Assembly (NCBI GenBank): GCA_013399875.1
Contig: VXAZ01009675.1
Location: 105,914 to 169,913, forward strand
Direction: 5' to 3'
DNA from: Gymnorhina tibicen
Lineage: Eukaryota > Chordata > Aves > Passeriformes > Artamidae
Length of the DNA: 64,000 nt
Positions 1 to 13,700 of the stretch are shown piece after piece; position 1 is the first letter of the stretch; each line of letters opens with the position of its first letter. The notes under the pieces were generated by a model. The model was not told where the DNA came from, made no database searches, and saw only the letters and a list, made by a program, of their open reading frames with translations. Made by a program: the position numbers and the translations under genes.

Positions 1-99
1 TCACATAAACAAAAGCCGAACCTCCCCTGACATCCGCAGGGAGCCCTGCTGCCCGTTCACGCATTCCGTTTTTACCCCCTGCGGGTGTTTCGTGACAGG

Positions 100-470
100 A
101 GGAGGTCTCCTCATTGGCCGCCGCTGCCACAGACCTTGCGGGCGGCCGCGGCCCTCGGCCGGCACTTGTGGGCGGCGGCGTTGACACTCGCTTGGAGCCG
201 GACCGGAGGCCCCGGCGACACTGGCGGTGTCTTCGGGCTCCCGGCGGGGCGGCGGCCNNNCTCCAGGCGGGGCGGCGGCCGCGGCTCCTCGGGACCGGTA
301 CCTGCTACCGTGCTGGTGTCGGCGCTCCCCGCAGGTCCGACCCCGCTGTAGCGCTCCAGCCGCTCCCCGGTGCGCGTTTAAACGTAACGGGTTTGGCTGG
401 GTGGAAGCGGAGGGCGAGGGGCCGCCCGCGGTTGTGCCCTTTGATGAGTCCGGGTGCGCAAAGGAAGGGG
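100..470 (+). promoter_or_regulatory. MPDZ: CpG island and probable MPDZ promoter
   Basis: This is the only strongly GC- and CpG-rich stretch in 64 kb. It contains an inverted CCAAT box (ATTGG at 113-117, an NF-Y type site) and two GC boxes (GGGGCGG at 246-252 and 269-275), with no clear TATA box. It lies about 7.2 kb upstream of the start codon, on the side expected for the promoter of the only gene in the window. The transcription start cannot be fixed from sequence alone. The island could also serve a divergent gene to the left, but nothing in the window shows one. Confidence 0.8.
258..260. other. 3-base N gap in the promoter island
   Basis: Three undetermined bases sit between two near-identical GC-rich segments (243-257 and 267-281, both GGCGGGGCGGCGGCC-like). 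The true sequence, and possibly extra repeat copies, are missing here. Confidence 0.95.
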
Positions 471-500
471 ATGGTTCGTTTCTCGTGTCCCCCCTTGCTG
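280..500 (+). other. MPDZ: Probable non-coding first exon of MPDZ (boundaries unresolved)
   Basis: MPDZ translation starts in the second exon, so a 5' UTR exon should lie in the CpG island. Possible donors are GACCG|gtacct near 297 and CGCAG|gtccga near 333; neither is a strong consensus and others downstream are possible. No conserved reading frame was found here. The open frames across the island are typical of GC-rich, stop-poor DNA and match nothing I know. Confidence 0.45.
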
Positions 501-3500
501 CCAGCACTTTCCTATGTTACTGGAAAGAGCAGTAGGAGGAAAGAAAGAAAAAAAAACTCAGAAAGCCGACCTTTTGAACTCGGTGTACGGCACTTAACAG
601 ACTTGATTTGCCATTTGGCTGAAAAATGTTGTGGTTTTATTTTTGTTTCCTTTTCTTTGTCTTTTGCTTTTATAAACACTGCCTCGTCCAGGTGTATTTC
701 TGTGTCTTATTAAGTGTAGAAGTTTTTTTTACTGTTGGATAGAAAACGTCCTTACTGGTTTTAGTGCCAGAAAGGGTGTCAGGAGTCTGTCGCCGTAGGA
801 GAGCAGTGATTTACTGAAATCAAGCGGTAGGGTCTGAATTCTGTAGTGGCGGAAGTTCTATTTTGTGATGCTCTGCGGTTTCTATATCATCACTGCACTT
901 TCCAAGACAACAGCAACTCACTCCTTGGTAGGGAAGAATCTAAACTGGAAAAGGGTAAAGTGGCAGAATAGTTTTTGGGAGTGTTACTTGATGCTTCTGT
1001 GGAAATTGAAAGTAATTGGAACACTAGAAGAAAAGAATGCAAGTGGAAAATATCTAAGGACGTACCCATCTTGACAAGCAGGATTTTTTTAGACAAAGAA
1101 CATCATTTTTTTTATTGTTATACATTTTTAGCTTGCTTATTTTTATCTCTCCTATCTTGTTAACAGTAACATGCATGTAACATTTACTGATTAGCCAAGT
1201 GTTTCTAATGGTTTCCGTAGTGCTTTGAAGAAGCTTTTCACTAGGAACTGGATACATTCTCCCATCTTCGCACAAAAGTGCACTAGGAAAGTTAGATCAG
1301 TATCAGCACTAGGGAAAGAGAACTGCACTACTTACATACTAATGGATGATCTTTTTATTCCACCTTGCCCTGGTCTGTGAATTCTTCAGAGGGGAATGCC
1401 TTAGAGCTTCTGAATCATGCAGATAGCTGTAGATGGTTTTGTTTTAACGAGTAGTACTTCACTTAGTATATTGAGAACCATTTTAAACACTTTTAAATCT
1501 CTGCGCCATGTTTCACATTAAAAAAAATTTAAAATTTTGTGAAGTGCGTCCAGTACATTTTCTAATTGGCTTTATATTTGAGCATTCCGGTGAAGCAGTT
1601 TTGGCTGGTACAATGCCATGCTGGCAGGATACTGTATCATCATTGATACAGAGAGTTTTGTTTCACTGCTGGTGTTCCCAACAAGTCAATACAAAAATGT
1701 ATTGACTATTTTTGCCTAGGCAATATTAAAGTATTTCTTTTGCAGGTTTTTCAGACTCTGTCCTTTCATCAGAGACCCCTTGCACGGCAGTCTTGTTACA
1801 CAGCGTTATGATTTTCTGTATAAGTCACTTGTTACTGTCAGCATACACAAAGAGAAATTTGCGTTTTCAGTTTGTGGGGAAAATGATGACTCTTTGTTGA
1901 TGCTTACTGGCAGCTGTTCAGAGAGGCTTTGTATTTATTCATTTATGTATGCTGTTGTCACCTCTGTGAAGAATCCGGTATACATTGAGGTGCAACTGCT
2001 GTAAAATCTATGCTTCATCAGGTTTAATTGAATTTAATGAATATGGTAATCAATTGCCTATGCTTGAAAACATAAAGAGGCAATATTAACCATGTCTGTA
2101 TTTCATTAATTCAGTATATGTAGTGTCCCATATATTCTGCATATGCTAAAAAGTTGCTTTTCAGTTTCTGAAGCTAATGTAGAAGGATTCCAATTGATCT
2201 TAATTTAAGATATTTACTGAAAAAAGACTTTTTTGTAAAAGATGATCTGTTTGTTTCATTAACAAAAAACTCCCAAACAAACCCCACCAAAAACACCCTA
2301 TGTTGTTGTTTTTGGAATGCTCTTTACAAATCGCTTTTGAGTGCACTACATCACACACATTTATCAGTAGGTGAAATCATTATGGATAATTTAGGCCCAT
2401 TTCCCAGTTGCAATTATTAGTTGAATGTCAGTTAACATGGATAGTATATCTTATGCTGATGTAGGGCTTCTTACAGTGTTACAGAACATTATTAATTATA
2501 CAAAGTGAACAGATTGCCAGTTCATGGCATTTTAAATTTCCTTAATACATTAGTGTGATGTGTACAGAAGGTTAAAAGTAGTTGAATGTTCAAAATTCTG
2601 TTTTCATAGTTGATTCAAAGTACATGATGCTGTTCAGCTCTATCACAGAACTTTTCTTCAATGTGCAGAGCCACTACATCTCTATCTATTTGTGATGCAT
2701 TCAACACTTTGCTAAATTTCAAGAGGCTAGTAATGTCTTTTCAGTGTGCTTAGAGTCTTAATATAACCTGTGCAATACTGCCTTTTTTTTTCTGCTTTGA
2801 ATGTTTCAGAACAATTTTCATTAGCATAGCTTTTAAATGTAAATGTCAGGCATCTCTTGCTTGCTTGTTACATTCCAGGTAGTTGGTGGAAATCTGCTTT
2901 GTTCCTTGTGGAACAATACGCATTAATTTTGCTTGTATTAAATCCTTAATTTGAATCAGTTCTCTCTTTTGTCATCCAGAAGCTCTCAGTCTAGGGTCTC
3001 TTGGCTGATGTAAACAAGTGGTTGATGTTAATTTGGCAAGTTTGCATCCTGTCAATAGAATGGTAGGCTAGCCTTTTTTCCCCTTCTCTCTTCCTGTCTA
3101 CTTTTTCTTTTTGTTTGCTCTCTTTTCCCTGTTGGTCATTGCTGTCTGGCATTTATTTTCATACCCTTTGTGTGCTTAAGAAAGTGCTGTATGCAACAGC
3201 AAAATTGCATTTGTGACAGTGGAAAAATACCTAGAAAAAAAATGTAGAAAAACATGAGATCTTTCAATTTACTGTGAATGGTTTCCACTGCCTTAATTTT
3301 GACCACCTTAGTTCTCCTCCTGGGAGTAGCCAGCATTCAGGAGGTAACTGGGAAAAATGGAAGAGCTCTTAGAATCTGCAGGCAAAGCAGAAAGTTTAGC
3401 AGTAATTAGTATGTCCCACTTCCTGCGTGGTTTGGTTTCCATTCCTGCACTATGCAGTGCTAACACAATATGCCTATTTGAGTGATAGCCAGAAAATTGG

Positions 3501-4389
3501 GGAGGAAGGATGATATGGGATAAAATCAAGTACTAAAGGATATCTCTAGCCCAGACAAAACCAGGCTGAAGTGCTAGATTAGAAGTTTTGAAATACTCTT
3601 TTTAGCAGCTATAAAATGCATGTTGTGTTACCTTGCTGCTTAATTGAAATAGATTTAGTTTTTATCTCATGCAACTCCAAGACAAAGTTTGGGCCTCGAG
3701 ATCACTTTTAAGATAGGCATTTCCTCTATATCCTCAGAGCACTTCAAGTAATGCAGGAGATACAGGACAAAGCCTATTACTGTGTTTTCTATCTTTGGCA
3801 CTGCATGTTTCCTAATCCAGTGCTATGAGCATTAGCTTCCAAGGTATTATCTGAAATGGCTTTGTGAAATAGTAGGTGGAGTATCCGTCAATGAAACAGA
3901 GTAGGTTTCCTTGTAGAAACTTCAGTGATCAGATGTGAAAGAATGATCAATGGAAATGGGTCATCTTTCTGTTTTTGTGAATCTTTTGTCTGTTTAGCTA
4001 AGTGCCTTCTGTGATTGCAGTGGAAGGAGGTGATCAAATAAATTTTGGATTTTTAAAAAAATTCTGCCACCTATGTATTTTACTGTTTCAGAAGTGGACA
4101 GAAAGAAACCAGAGTTGCAACATGCCAGTTGTTTTCTGGCAACCAATGTTATCAAAAAAGGGTAGCATAAAGAGTGGCAAAATGTGTATATAACACATTT
4201 TTGGTCATTTTGTTCATAGCGTGGGAAGACTCAAATTTCAGGAGTGCAAGCTTGAAAGGGATCATCTTTAACTGTCGTTTGTTCTTAGAGAGAATAGGGC
4301 ATGTTTGTCACCACATACTTGTCTAAAATTCCTTGTGTTTTCTATTCTAAGGTTCTAACACAGAAGGAAAAAGAGAAGATGATGAGGCT

Positions 4390-4452
4390 TGTTTTTTTTT
4401 TTCCCTGTTTTTTTTTTCCTTTTTGGTTTGTTTGGCTGTTTTTTTTTTGTTT
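4390..4452. repeat. T-rich low-complexity tract
   Basis: Nearly pure T with GG/CC interruptions, in intron 1. Confidence 0.85.
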
Positions 4453-6429
4453 AAATCACAGCTTTCAGCTACCTGTGTCTTTAGAACTTGAAAGTAAATT
4501 TAACTTGCTGTTTGCTTAACAGTATTTCTTCGATTTGCCAAAAAAGTCTTAACTCAGACAGTCTGTTTTCTTATTACTGTGAAGAGATTAATGAACTTTA
4601 GCACTGAAATACAAAAATAGTTAAATCTACTTTGAGCTAAGCTAGTAAGCTCTTTGAGGTGTGAATATTGTTGTATCATGTATAGGAAGGCTAGTTTTGG
4701 CTTCAGGTTCCTGTGATACAGAGTGCCAGGAGACTGCAAAATGAGAAAATCAGAGCTAAACTTCCCACCATGCATCTAGAAATCTATGATGCCTATATAT
4801 AAATATTCATTATAGCAGAGTTAGGCCTTTCAACATGTTATCATGCATGCCACTCTACTTCTCATTAGCACATTATTGCTAAAATACCTAGAAGCAAGCT
4901 GGTTTAAAGGGTGTCCTGTAGTGGGTAGTGGTATTTATGGATATGTCTCTGCAGTGCATTTTGGACAGATGTGTGGTTGCTTCTCCAGTACTTCCACTAT
5001 GTTAATGTGCCACTAAGCTGGTGCTGACAGATCCGACTTGTTAGCATGGATGTGGCACAGCAGGAGCAGTCACGTGGTTTTTTGCCATTTCAGAGTGCAG
5101 GCAGAGTGAACAGGGGTCATCTTGACCTGCAACATGTAGAGGCAAATGCTGGTGCCTCAATGCATTGCGTCTGCCTCAGAGGAGGTGTCTGAGGGAAAAT
5201 ATTCTGATGACAGTTTTGGTCTTGCTCATGCTTATTGCTGCAGTCTACAAAAGCATTAAGCTGGCCAGCTGGGGAGGGATTCCCTCCTAATATAAACACA
5301 AATAAGGAGAATTAAACTGGGAGTTCAAAATGGGTTTGCTGAGGCTAGCATGACACTAGGGCAGTATTCTCTTCTCTCTCTAAAGCATAAAGAGGTAAAT
5401 AGAAAGTATGTAATGAGTGTCTTAGAAGAGGTAAGGACTTCTTTTCATTGCAAATGCATAATCTCAACCTATAGATATATTTAGGACTTGTGTCTGCTTT
5501 TGGAATCTTCCGCTATAAGTTATTAGAGTTCATATCTTCAGGATTGCATGAACACAGTGGAGACCTTGGGTGCTGTCACTTGTAAAACTTGCCTTTCACA
5601 GCACAAGAAGAATGAGATTTTAGGCAAATTGAGTCATAAGATAAAGCAGTATCCAGCTACTCCAAAAAACAGAGACATTTTACAGCTGCATCTCTTCTTG
5701 AGGTTGTTGCAGAGCTAAAGCAGAAGAACAGTAACCCTGTATTTTCCCTGAGTAGTTTCATCTGTTGAGCATATGATGTTATGTGGTTGTGCATATAGTG
5801 CTGTGATAATTGAAATGACTGAAAAATACTCAATTTCTAATTTTTTGCACAGTTCTCTGGTTCCATTCACTACACAGCCCCAAGAGTAGGTATTGAGAAA
5901 GAACTGGAACAGTGAAACAGGAAAGAACTGCTGTGATTGGCATTGCCACTGAGGAAAACATCTACAAACATGACATAAATACCTCTACTTTTAAATAGGG
6001 GCTCTGAATATAAGTGATGGTAGTTTTTTAATCTAGAAACAAAAGCTATGGGTGATTAAGGTTTGGGGAAGTCAACTTCCTTCAAGATGTTTAAATAATC
6101 TCATCCAGTGCTTCCCATGTAAAATAGATTTCATTTTGTCCTCTTTTGTAGAGTGACGAGGTGAAAATACAAGATAGTTGCGTTGTTTTTTAGATCTGGT
6201 AATCACATGCTAGGATTTTCCTTGCCAAGTGAGACAACAAGATTCCTCATAAAGGCTTATTTTTATTTAAAGGCATAATTTGGATTATGGAGTAACATTA
6301 CTTTGACAAAGTTAGGTTTAAGGGGTTTGAATTTTGTAATTGTCCTAAAAAGGATGATCAGCAATTCTATATCAATGAATTGTCAAATTCAAATTCAGTC
6401 TTCAAAGACGTTGTGGACTCTGCATTCCT

Positions 6430-6527
6430 GTAGTGGGCTGGATGGGGCTCTAAGTAACCAGGTGTAGTTGGAACTAGATGATCTTTAAGGTCTCTTCCAA
6501 CATAAACCATTCTGTGAATCTGTGAAT
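6430..6527 (+). repeat. CR1 LINE 3' tail
   Basis: Typical avian CR1 3' end: 'gatgatctttaaggtctcttccaacataaaccattctgtga'-like text (written in parts: agttggaactagatga, tctttaaggtctcttccaac, ccattctgtgaatctgtga). It ends with the diagnostic ATTCTRTGA-type repeats. It is a 5'-truncated copy of about 100 bases in intron 1. Confidence 0.85.
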
Positions 6528-7663
6528 AAAACTGATAGGAAGCTTCAGGCTTATTGAAACTAGGGAAGTCATATTCATGGAACTTGAAACCATTTTAAAC
6601 CCATTTCGTTTACTTTTTCTGCACAAACTGCAAATAGTATAGGCTTGACAAAATGATCAGGTTCTATAAATAATGATCCTGTTAGGCTGTCTTATCCAGT
6701 GATCTGTCAACATCATTCGTTTTCCTCTTTTTATCCAAAGTTTCAAGAAAAAAAACACTTTTCCTGAGTGCTTAGAGATCACAGCTCTGCATGTTTTTAA
6801 GCTCTCCGGATTCAAGTTGGGATGCAATAATGAAGTGTTTCCTACTATAAAGAAAACAAAAGCACCATTGTGAAAGATAAGATCGACAGTTCATATACCT
6901 GCAATGATATCTTCTCCCTTCTCCTCAGCTATCCATCTCCATCAAACATGTTCTATCACTGCAAATTTCTGAGCAATTGCAGGCATACATTTTAAAAAAG
7001 CCCCAAACAACCCCAAAAAACAACAAAAAAGAAAAAGCAAAGCAATTTTAGAATTTCTTCCTCTTAGTGTAGAATTTCCTTCCTGGAAACCCACGCTGGT
7101 GAAAACTCAGCTGTCATCCACATCTGAGTCTCAACTCCATTAGGTGTTAGTAGTAGAGGCTCTAGTGTGAGAGTCCTGCAAGCCTCTAGCCTTGTGATTT
7201 ATATGACTTTTCTTTCAAAGGTGACTGTAAAAAATGTGCTGTGGCTCATGCACCTGAAATTGTCAACACAGAGCTTGAAAATGATCCCACAAGGAATGTC
7301 TTTCCTGAATCACTGAAAAGGAAAGCAGTGAAACTGTAAAACATCAGTGGCGGCTATGATTCATAGCATCTGATTAAAGCAGCGCAGGATATGTTGTGCA
7401 ACAGTATGCAGACAGCAGCTTTGATATGGAAATGCAAAAATATTACAAAGATATTCCTAAAGCAGTTTTCAGGAAGGTTTTGAGCACCAAAGTGAGTCAG
7501 AATATGGTCACCTTTGAGGTTATTTTAATTATCTGTGGAGATAGGTTTTTTTGTGGATTGTTATTTTGCTGTTTATTGCTTTCAAAAGTCAAGCTTTTTT
7601 TCTTTCCTTTCAGAGCTTAGTATTTCTATAAATGTGACATTTTTCCTTTCTGTTATTTTTCAG

Positions 7664-7734
7664 GGAAACATTTACTGTCTCTTTGCAGCGTTGAAATAGA
7701 AGCTGAGAAGCAGAAAAGATGTTGGAAACAATTG
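7664..7734 (+). CDS. MPDZ: MPDZ exon 2: 5' UTR end and start codon
   Basis: The start ATG is at 7719-7721 with A at -3 (aagATGt), a good Kozak context. The coding part encodes M-L-E-T-I plus the first base of codon 6, then the donor ATTG|gtaatt. The match to the MPDZ N-terminus (M-L-E-x-I-D) fixes the start. Two acceptors are possible: ttatttttcag before 7664 and ctctttgcag before 7688. Both keep the same protein and differ only in 24 bases of 5' UTR. The start given here assumes the upstream one. Confidence 0.9.
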
Positions 7735-10700
7735 GTAATTTTTTTTCATTTGTATCAGTGTTTTTGTGGCCAAATCAAGTGTATGTGATCGGTTTGGGAT
7801 ATGGGTATATACTGCAGAGAGAGGTTTTGAAAAAAATTATCTACTGTACTTAGAAATGCATGTTGTCTTTGGGTTTTTGTATTTAAAAAGAAAAGTTGTA
7901 CAATCATATGTTTAGTGTATTTACTTTCTAGCCTGTTGTCTTAATTGTTTTAATCTTTTCTTGAATTAAAAGTTTGCATGGAAAAGACACATGTTTTCTA
8001 TTATGACTCTGTATGCCACTATTTATTTACAGTGGACTGTAGCTAGTTCTGTAACTGAATTTTAATGGAGTCTCTTTCATTTTTGTAACCCACTTCTTGA
8101 TGGACAAAAATACAATTTTTGTTGGCTTCTGTTTTGTGCTCTGCCTCTGACTTCCTGCTTCATTAGACATGTTTGGGCTGGGATTTTGTTCAAAGCAGAG
8201 CCATTCAAGTTCTCTGTAGTTTGAACAGTAAAGAGGGTTACATATAAACCTGTTACCTTGTGTGGCTGTTTCTAGACTGTACTGACTAGGAATGGTTATT
8301 GCTGCAGATACACATCGGGCCCTCCAGGCCATGGAGCGCTTACAGGCAAAACTTCGGGATCGAGGTGACATTGCAAATGAGGAGAAACTGAGCTTATTAA
8401 AATCAGTGCTGCAGAGTCCTCTCTTTAATCAAATTCTGAACCTTCAGACTTCTGTTCAACAACTGAGAGATCAGGTAGGAAAAGCAGTCTTTCAAGTGCA
8501 AGGGAAAACTTGCTAAGGTAATGCAAAGATGTGTATGTTTCTGCTTGTTGAACAGTGAAATAGCTTAAACTAAACATCTGATCCAAAGGTTCAGGGACAT
8601 ATCCCATTGACTTTTTGGGGCTTTGTTGAGGCCATATTTTGTGTATGTGATTTTCATGTATATGCTCATTACTTAAAATGGGCAGGGTAGGGAAATGGGG
8701 TGGGGGGGTTAACATAAAGCTTGCTTTCTCTGCCCTTGAAAAGGAGCATGTTTTCTATGAGGTCTAGAACTTTTTTCCTAGGAGCCTTTTATTACTCTTT
8801 TGTGTCTTACCCTGCTAAAATGAGGTTCTAGAGGGAAGCTATGGAATGGTTGACCTCAGAAGGACATGAAGATCTATTTTGTACTTTATATAGGAATAAA
8901 AGATCAAAGAGAAGCCAGAACTCCTGCCTCCTTTTTGCTTGCTCAGAGTATTAAGTATTAATTTTCTGCGTGTTTTCAATGAGCTTGAGAAAAGGGTCAG
9001 CAGCTTGGCTATATTGACTTTATTTGTTGCTATAATTTTCTTGTCAACAGAATAAGAATTTGAAGAATATAAAAGGTAGTTCAGTAACTGAATTAGGACT
9101 AAACTGTGTATCTGGCTTTGCAAATAGTTGTTCCTGTTGACTCCTGCAAGATGGGCAGCTCTGTCTGGTATGCAGAATTGCTGAAGTGGGAGGGAGCAGA
9201 CTCTGCACATGGACCTTATCGTCAGTGTGGAGCCACATCTGGTCTCTGACCAGACTGCAATGAGGAGGATTCCTCACAATCCTCACAGTACTTAAGCTGT
9301 GTGGCAAAAGAGTGCACTGTGGCCCTGTATTGCTTCTTGTGGATCATCTTGATGCTACAGACAAGAAATAAATTAGAGTGGTGTCCATGCTGTATTCATC
9401 ACCATGTTTTTCAGATTTTGTCTGTTCAGTATTTAGAGACTTGACGACATTGGAGTCATTTTAAAAAATCTTGGGGGGAAAAAACTGTCCTGAGGGTTTG
9501 TTTGCACTGCTATTTGAAAATGAGAATTTAACAGTGACATCCAGAAATTGTGTGAATTATGTGGTGAAGACCCTGGGAACATGCAGTGAGAAATAAAAGC
9601 ATGCCTGAAACATTAATAGAAGTTCAGTGAAATGGCAAATTAAATTCTCATTTTTGGACATCAGCTGTGAAATTAAAGGAAGGTTATCTTTTTCAGTACG
9701 TTTGCCTAAATTAGAAAATGAAGCAGCTGATACTAGGATGGGTAATTTAAGGCATGTATTTTTAAAAAAGCAAATAATAACTTCACCTTCTGTCCTGACT
9801 CTGCAGGTTTATCTGTGAAATAACTTCGGTGATCTGTGCATGTTGAATGGTACATACCCTGTCTAGTTGACAGGGGAGCTATTTGGATGTGAATTCCCTT
9901 TTTTAATGTGTGCTTATATGAACACTTACACATGTAAATATATGTTTCCAGCATTCTTAGATTTGTGTCAGCTCTTTTCCTGTATTTTCTCTGTAGGATT
10001 TCTTCCCTACAATATAACATGAGGTGGTCTGTTTTTATTTTGTTTTATTTAAATATTTACAAAGCATACTGAAACAGGACGAAGAATAAAAGCATGAAAT
10101 AGGCAGTTATGTAAAAAAAAAAATTGTGTTTTCAAAAGTTAACTTTTGAAGACACCCTTCAAGGACAACCTTTTTACAACTGGCAGGGTACTGTGCTCCT
10201 GAAACTCTTAAGCTACAGGTTGATGAAAACTGCAAGGCATGTGAGTAGTGACCAGGTTTTTTGGCCAAGCTGTGCCAGACTGAGGAAGGAGACAAGTTGT
10301 GTCCCAAGCAGTTGCAGCCAGAGCTGTGTTTGAGACAGGATGACAAATGATGCTGAGTTTGTCATTGCTGGTGCAATGACAGGATGTTGCAGCTTCTACC
10401 CACTTGAGACTAAGATGGCTAATTTTTTTATGTTCAATGATGAGCTGCAATGACAGCTGGATAGGGGTTTGACTCTTCCCAGGGTGAAATATGACAGTCT
10501 GTTTAACTGCTCCTATGTTTTTAATGAGCTTTTAAAGAGCCACAAGACTACTGCAAAGTTCTTGGGGAAGTCATCTTTTAGGAAAATATAGATTGAAAGA
10601 GGGGATGGGAACAGAGAAGCCAGGACGGCAGCTTACTGTACAAGTCAAACAGATTCCTTGCAAGTATCCCAGCAGAAGTAGATCAACCAGTGAGACTTCA

Positions 10701-13700
10701 TTGTGGGCCTCTAGGGGTGTCAGTAAATTTGAAGGTAAGGATGTATTCCTGGCTTGAGGCACTGTGTGTGCAAGGCATAGAGATGATAGTCTCTATGTCT
10801 TGCCCTCTGTTTGTGCAGTGTGTGGTCTGAGAGGTATGTTGCTTTATCTTGAGGCATGGTGCTAAAGTCAGCAAATCTGATGTCTTGGTTCGTGTTGGTA
10901 GGTGCTTTAAAGTTGTGGGGGTTTTTTTCTTAAATGAGCAAGCAGGATTTGTTTGCACTGCAAAACTGTCATTTTGAAGTTAACTGAAGTGGAAAAGTCT
11001 AGGCACAACAAAGGGATGTTTTTTTTGTAAATTACTGTTCTGACTTCACAAGTCACTTGAGCTGGGGAGCACTGAAGGAACCAGCTTTTTTCCTGTCTCT
11101 TTCTGCCCTTGTTCTTCAGTGAATGCTTGTTTTCTCATGAAGAACAGTCTTGTTGTTTGAAGATAAGGAAGAGACAGAGAAGAAAAATAGAGATTGTGGT
11201 GTATTAAACATTTCAATAATATTTTATGACATATTTTAAAGAAAGTGCTCAGACCATGCTAGCGTTCCTGTCCTGCTTCTCTTCCATTCCTTTTTGTCTC
11301 TCACTTGTTCACCTCCTGCTCCCCACCTCCTCCTGCCTCCTTTCCACTCAGAGCTCTGCCAGAACAAAATATTCTGTGTTTGGCTTGGATGGCAGGGCTG
11401 CATTTCTTAGTTTTGGTTTTTGGAGTGGTGTGGGTTTTTTTTTTGTTGTTTGTTGTTTGTTTAGGGTTTTTTGTTGGTTTTTGTTTTGGTGTGGGGTTTT
11501 GTTGTTGTTTGTTTGTTTATTTGTTGTTGGTTTTGTTTATTTCTGTTGTTGGTTTCTGGTTTTGGTGTTTTTTTTTTCACTTGTGAGTTTGACCATAGTT
11601 TTTCCTTTACGGTGTAGTGGTGGGTAGTAGCTGGGTGTCAGTACTAGAGAAGATTTAGGGAAGAAGTAAGAAACTTCTTTTCATATTGCCTGTGAACACT
11701 CCCTTAACTCTGTATTTTGCTCAACTAGGGATGTTTAGTTCGTGTTTGAACCCTTTCTGGCAACAATACTGTTTGCTCTGTGTTTTTCAATGAAGTGATC
11801 ATAAGAAATGCTAATTTGGGATCTGCTTCACCTACTCTGAGGATGGAGTCATAAAAGTGCAGCCAGCAGGGTAGTGTTGGTGCCAGTTCCTGTTCCTGGG
11901 AGCGCAGGGCCTTTCCTGGTGTTGCACTTGCATGGCCTCTGGCTTGCACTTCCTCAGTTCCAGTGTGATTGCTGTTGCAGCTGGCCTTTTTGCTACTGAG
12001 GAATCTTGCAGTCAGTCTTGTGCTTCTTGGGGTGTCCAGGGCTGCTGCTCAGTGGCTGGAGTGCAGAAATACTGAAAATTTCTTTTTGTCTAAGTTGAGA
12101 CTTAGTAATGTTGAGGACATTGCTTTAAGTGTTGATACACTGCAAACATGGCTTGTGTAGTTGCTTTTTTGTTAAAAAAGCATTTTGAGCTACTGCATGG
12201 AAGCACAGCTTGAGTGTATTTAGTGTCTGTCTATGTGACTAAAACATAAATTTTGTCATACTCAGTGGTATTTATCAATTTTTCTTTTTATCTTATGCAA
12301 ATTATGTCCACATTGGAGATGTTGGAGATGGTTCATATCGTAAGGAGAAAGCCAATCAAGGAAAAACAGGATAAGACATTTTATAAAACAAAGCAGTAAT
12401 GTTTCATAGGGTAGTTACTCAATCACAGTGCTATAAAGCTACTTTAGGGTGATTGTATTGCTGCAAAGTAGTGCAATTTATAAGTTATGAAAAATATTTC
12501 ATTTTGAGAGTTGCACTTGTGGTTTATTGCTCCCCCTGGAATGACCTATGCTTCTGTGGTTGGCAAGAATATATAGCAGTTAGTCTCTACTTTTTCATGC
12601 TATAAGGCTGGATTTCGGGAGGCACATGGAAGAGAGTAGTCATCACATTTCTGCTTTTAATTTGTCTCAGAATTCTGAACTTCTACCTCAAGTACTACTA
12701 TAAATGTCATTATAAATGTTTTTATAGTTTTTAAAGTGTAACCATGTCTATTTCAGAAGAGGAGATATGAAATACGAGGTTTTTGCACACACACATACAC
12801 AAAACTTTACTCTGTTAATAGTTTAGCATTTTTTTCTTTGAGTTTATTTTTTTCTTAGAGTTTCAGAGGTCAGATGCCATTTTGTGTGAGGTTGGCTTCA
12901 TGTGCTAAGCACATCCTCCACTGAACATGTGGCTGTGTTTGTTTAAAAAAGGTGTGATGAAAATGAGGTGTTGCTCTCAGTTGCTCCTGATTTGACTGTG
13001 TTCAATACTGTGTTGTAGCCGTGCTGTTGTACTGAAATTTTGAGGGGAAGCTTTTAAAGTTCTAGTTAAGCTAGTGTGAATTGGAAGATAATTTTTTCCT
13101 TTTCCTGCAGTATATATAGTATGCAACACTTCTTTTCAGTGGTATTTTAACCATCATGCAAATAAAAATAATCCAGTGTTTTCAGAATAATGGAGTTGTT
13201 ACTTAGTTATGTGTCTTAGGGAAAACATGAACAACTTCCATCTTCTGCTTTGAAAGGCAGAAGGAATGGGAGAAGTCAGTCAATTCCTATATGTCTGCAG
13301 TGGTGCCCCAGCTCATACAAGTATGGAGAAAGGATGAAATTTCAGATGGAGAAAGTGGCACTATATTGCCAGTTTGAATAGGATTTGGTCAGTGAAAACA
13401 TGCAATGTAAAACTAAAACAATTAATTGGCCTGTAACTACTTCTATTTCAGCATGAGAATGTGCAAGTTCTATACCAGGGAGAAAACCATAATTCCCTAA
13501 GGACATTACCTTATCTTTTTGAAGAACTCCTTCAGTATTGAATAGAGAAAAACAGTCACAATTTGTTTGAAATATAACCCAAGTGATTCCTCACAAATAT
13601 GGATAAAGAACATAATGAATGTGATACAAAAATCACTGACTTCCAAACATCCAAATTTTCTTCTCTACAGTTTTTTATGTCAGAGCAGGCTTGTAAATGC

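Larger units (their letters stand above)
500..7663 (+). other. MPDZ: Intron 1 of MPDZ (start unresolved)
   Basis: About 7.2 kb of AT-rich non-coding DNA between the CpG island and exon 2. It holds one CR1 tail (6430-6527), the T-rich tract at 4390-4452 and A/C-rich tracts near 2265-2300 and 6984-7040. No reading frame resembles a known protein. Confidence 0.8.

Noticed and set aside
1..713. Long open frames in both directions across the CpG island
   Set aside because: GC-rich DNA has few stops; the frames cross the N gap, are Ala/Arg/Pro-rich and match no protein family I know.
8839..9307. Overlapping minus-strand frames of 123 and 87 codons
   Set aside because: No similarity to a known family and no splice or promoter context; intronic chance frames.
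11226..11627. Plus-strand frame of 133 codons that looks like a membrane protein
   Set aside because: It is the translation of a G/T low-complexity tract (Phe/Val/Leu/Cys/Gly only), not a gene.
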